Assembly: GCF_009761395.1 (NCBI RefSeq)
Contig: NZ_LEKN01000038.1
Coordinates: 1 to 47,190 of the forward strand
Reading direction: 5' to 3'
Source: Ursidibacter maritimus
GTDB taxonomy: Bacteria > Pseudomonadota > Gammaproteobacteria > Enterobacterales > Pasteurellaceae
Length of the DNA: 47,190 bases
The notes under the pieces were generated by a model, which had not been told where the DNA came from, ran no database searches, and was given only the letters and a program-made list of their open reading frames with translations. Below, in pieces: positions 46,332 to 47,190 of this stretch (its first letter is position 1; every line of letters begins with the position of its first letter). Made by a program: the position numbers and the translations under genes.

Positions 46332-46976
46332 TTAAATTTTCGGCAAATGTATATTTAATCGAATGGTGAGCATACGAATTGCAATAACGGTTGTGACGGT
46401 TGCTACATCAATCCAATTACTTTCAAAACCAGCTTCGCGGAACAAAATGAAGATAATACCACCGATTAAGCTAGCAGTAACATAGACTTCTTTTTGTAAA
46501 ATAATAGGTACTTCATTACGCAAAATATCGCGGATAAGTCCACCAAAGCAACCTGTTACGCCACCAAGTGCGATACAAATAAGTGGGTGTAAGCCAAAAT
46601 CCAGCCCTTTTTGCACGCCAATAACTGTAAATACGCCTAAACCGATGGCATCAAAAATCAGTAATCCCTTTTGCCAACCTGCTTTATTTAAGCTGTTACG
46701 AAAAATAGCAGTGATGATTACCGCAAGTGTAATCATTAATACGTAGATCGGTTGTTTCATCCAGAATACTGGAGTGCTACCGATCATCACATCACGCAAT
46801 GTACCACCGCCGACGCCTGTTACAAAGGCAAGTACGAACATTCCAAAAAGATCCATTTTATGTTGTCTGGCCGCAATCGCCCCTGAGATCGCAAAAACGA
46901 TAGTACCAATCAAATCTTGGATAAAGAGAAATGACCAAGGGAAATCTGGAATTAAATCGTGAATTGGGTGGCTCAT
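46332..46976 (-). CDS. yicG: YicG/YadS-family (UPF0126) membrane protein, in the rnf operon
   Basis: 214 residues with two tandem three-to-four-helix halves of the UPF0126 domain. The repeats carry FAISGAIAARQHKMDLFGMFVLAF with GVGGGTLRD, and FDAIGLGVFTVIGVQKGLDFG with GVTGCFGGLIRDILRNEVP. Related proteins are called trimeric intracellular cation channel or glycine transporters. It lies 19 bp before the rnfC stop and 29 bp before rnfD, on the same strand and with a TAAGGAAACGT ribosome site, so it looks co-transcribed. A link to the Rnf complex is inferred from position only. Confidence 0.85.
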   Translation of the reverse strand: MSHPIHDLIPDFPWSFLFIQDLIGTIVFAISGAIAARQHKMDLFGMFVLAFVTGVGGGTLRDVMIGSTPVFWMKQPIYVLMITLAVIITAIFRNSLNKAGWQKGLLIFDAIGLGVFTVIGVQKGLDFGLHPLICIALGGVTGCFGGLIRDILRNEVPIILQKEVYVTASLIGGIIFILFREAGFESNWIDVATVTTVIAIRMLTIRLNIHLPKI

Positions 46977-46995
46977 TACGTTTCCTTATATCGTG

Positions 46996-47190
46996 TTATT
47001 TATGGCTATTTTGTTCAGCTTCTTTTTTCGCTTTAGCCCTTGCGATAGCAGCCGCCACAGCGGCTTTGCGTGGATCGGTTTCCACTGGTGTTTCAGTTGC
47101 AACTGTTGCGGTTGCTTCCACTTTTGCATTTTGTGGCTCGGAACTGACCGCTTGTTGAGCTTCTTTTTTCGCTTTAGCTCTTGCGATAGC
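46996..47190 (-). CDS. rnfC: Electron transport complex subunit RnfC (RsxC), C-terminal end, partial
   Basis: Only the last 64 residues are inside the window; the gene runs off the right edge. The text consists of the Ala/Lys repeats of the RnfC tail: AIARAKAKKEAQQA, then TDPRKAAVAAAIARAKAKKEA, ending EQNSHK. The DPRKAAVAAAIARAKAKK unit is diagnostic of gammaproteobacterial RnfC. RnfC holds 4Fe-4S clusters and the NADH/FMN site in the missing part. An uptake signal (47147-47155) is translated as part of the linker (QQAVS). Confidence 0.88.
   Translation of the reverse strand, partial: AIARAKAKKEAQQAVSSEPQNAKVEATATVATETPVETDPRKAAVAAAIARAKAKKEAEQNSHK
47129..47155 (-). repeat. Uptake signal inside the rnfC tail
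   Basis: ACCGCTTGT (47147-47155), preceded on the plus strand by TGCATTTTGTGGCTCGGAAC. It lies between the two Ala/Lys repeats. Confidence 0.75.

Overview
The window comes from a gammaproteobacterium of the family Pasteurellaceae. At least twenty copies of the 9-mer ACAAGCGGT (or its reverse complement) are scattered through it, many followed by an A/T tract and TTTGCAAA. This is the DNA uptake signal of the Actinobacillus pleuropneumoniae / Mannheimia / Glaesserella branch, and it differs from the Haemophilus influenzae type (AAGTGCGGT). The sequence is AT-rich, genes are tightly packed, and most are housekeeping genes of gammaproteobacterial type. The species cannot be fixed from the sequence alone.

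Layout. 1-8.9 kb: a galactosamine / beta-galactoside catabolic locus. It holds a DeoR-family regulator (agaR), an agaS isomerase/deaminase, mannose-family PTS IIB, IIC and IID, then an oppositely oriented emrE-type efflux gene. A second block follows with a HAD phosphatase, a cytoplasmic GH35 beta-galactosidase, PTS IIA and a class I tagatose-bisphosphate aldolase (lacD). 9.2-12.7 kb: hflK-hflC and purA. 13.1-15.1 kb: pepE with a DcuC-family carrier. 15.3-18.1 kb: fabB, a cytochrome b562 gene and a tqsA-like gene. 18.2-23.2 kb: lysO (minus), dinB, htpX, msbA. 23.2-23.7 kb: a small uncertain ORF and two tRNA genes (Arg-TCT, Pro-TGG). 23.9-30.7 kb: folD with a PurR box, then tsf, rpsB, glmU, pyrE and rlmJ on the minus strand, a decayed Sel1-repeat gene between glmU and pyrE, and ampD.

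30.8-32.8 kb: a cytosine-deaminase-like amidohydrolase and tcdA. The 240 bases before the amidohydrolase carry a PurR operator over a strong promoter, a 36-codon leader ORF, a pause-type hairpin with a U tract, and an intrinsic terminator whose 3' arm contains the leader stop codon. This matches the architecture of the pyrBI attenuator and is the most interesting regulatory feature here. 33-37.5 kb: a lysine/aspartate-rich repeat protein, uup, a remnant of an EamA transporter, nadK and a rimL-like gene. 37.6-39.7 kb: groES-groEL with a sigma-32-type promoter. 39.8-42.0 kb: selD-ubiH (minus). 42.2-42.9 kb: ratA-rnfH. 42.9-47.2 kb: lpxM and the rnf genes E, G, D and the 3' end of C (minus), with a yicG-type membrane gene between rnfC and rnfD.

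How the parts work together. The aga/bgaC block can import and phosphorylate an amino sugar or beta-galactoside, deaminate/isomerise galactosamine-6-phosphate to tagatose-6-phosphate, and cleave tagatose-1,6-bisphosphate to triose phosphates. No deacetylase or tagatose-6-phosphate kinase is visible in the window. PurR boxes before folD and the amidohydrolase suggest that one-carbon/purine and nucleobase-salvage genes share a regulator. No insertion sequence, prophage or CRISPR array was seen.
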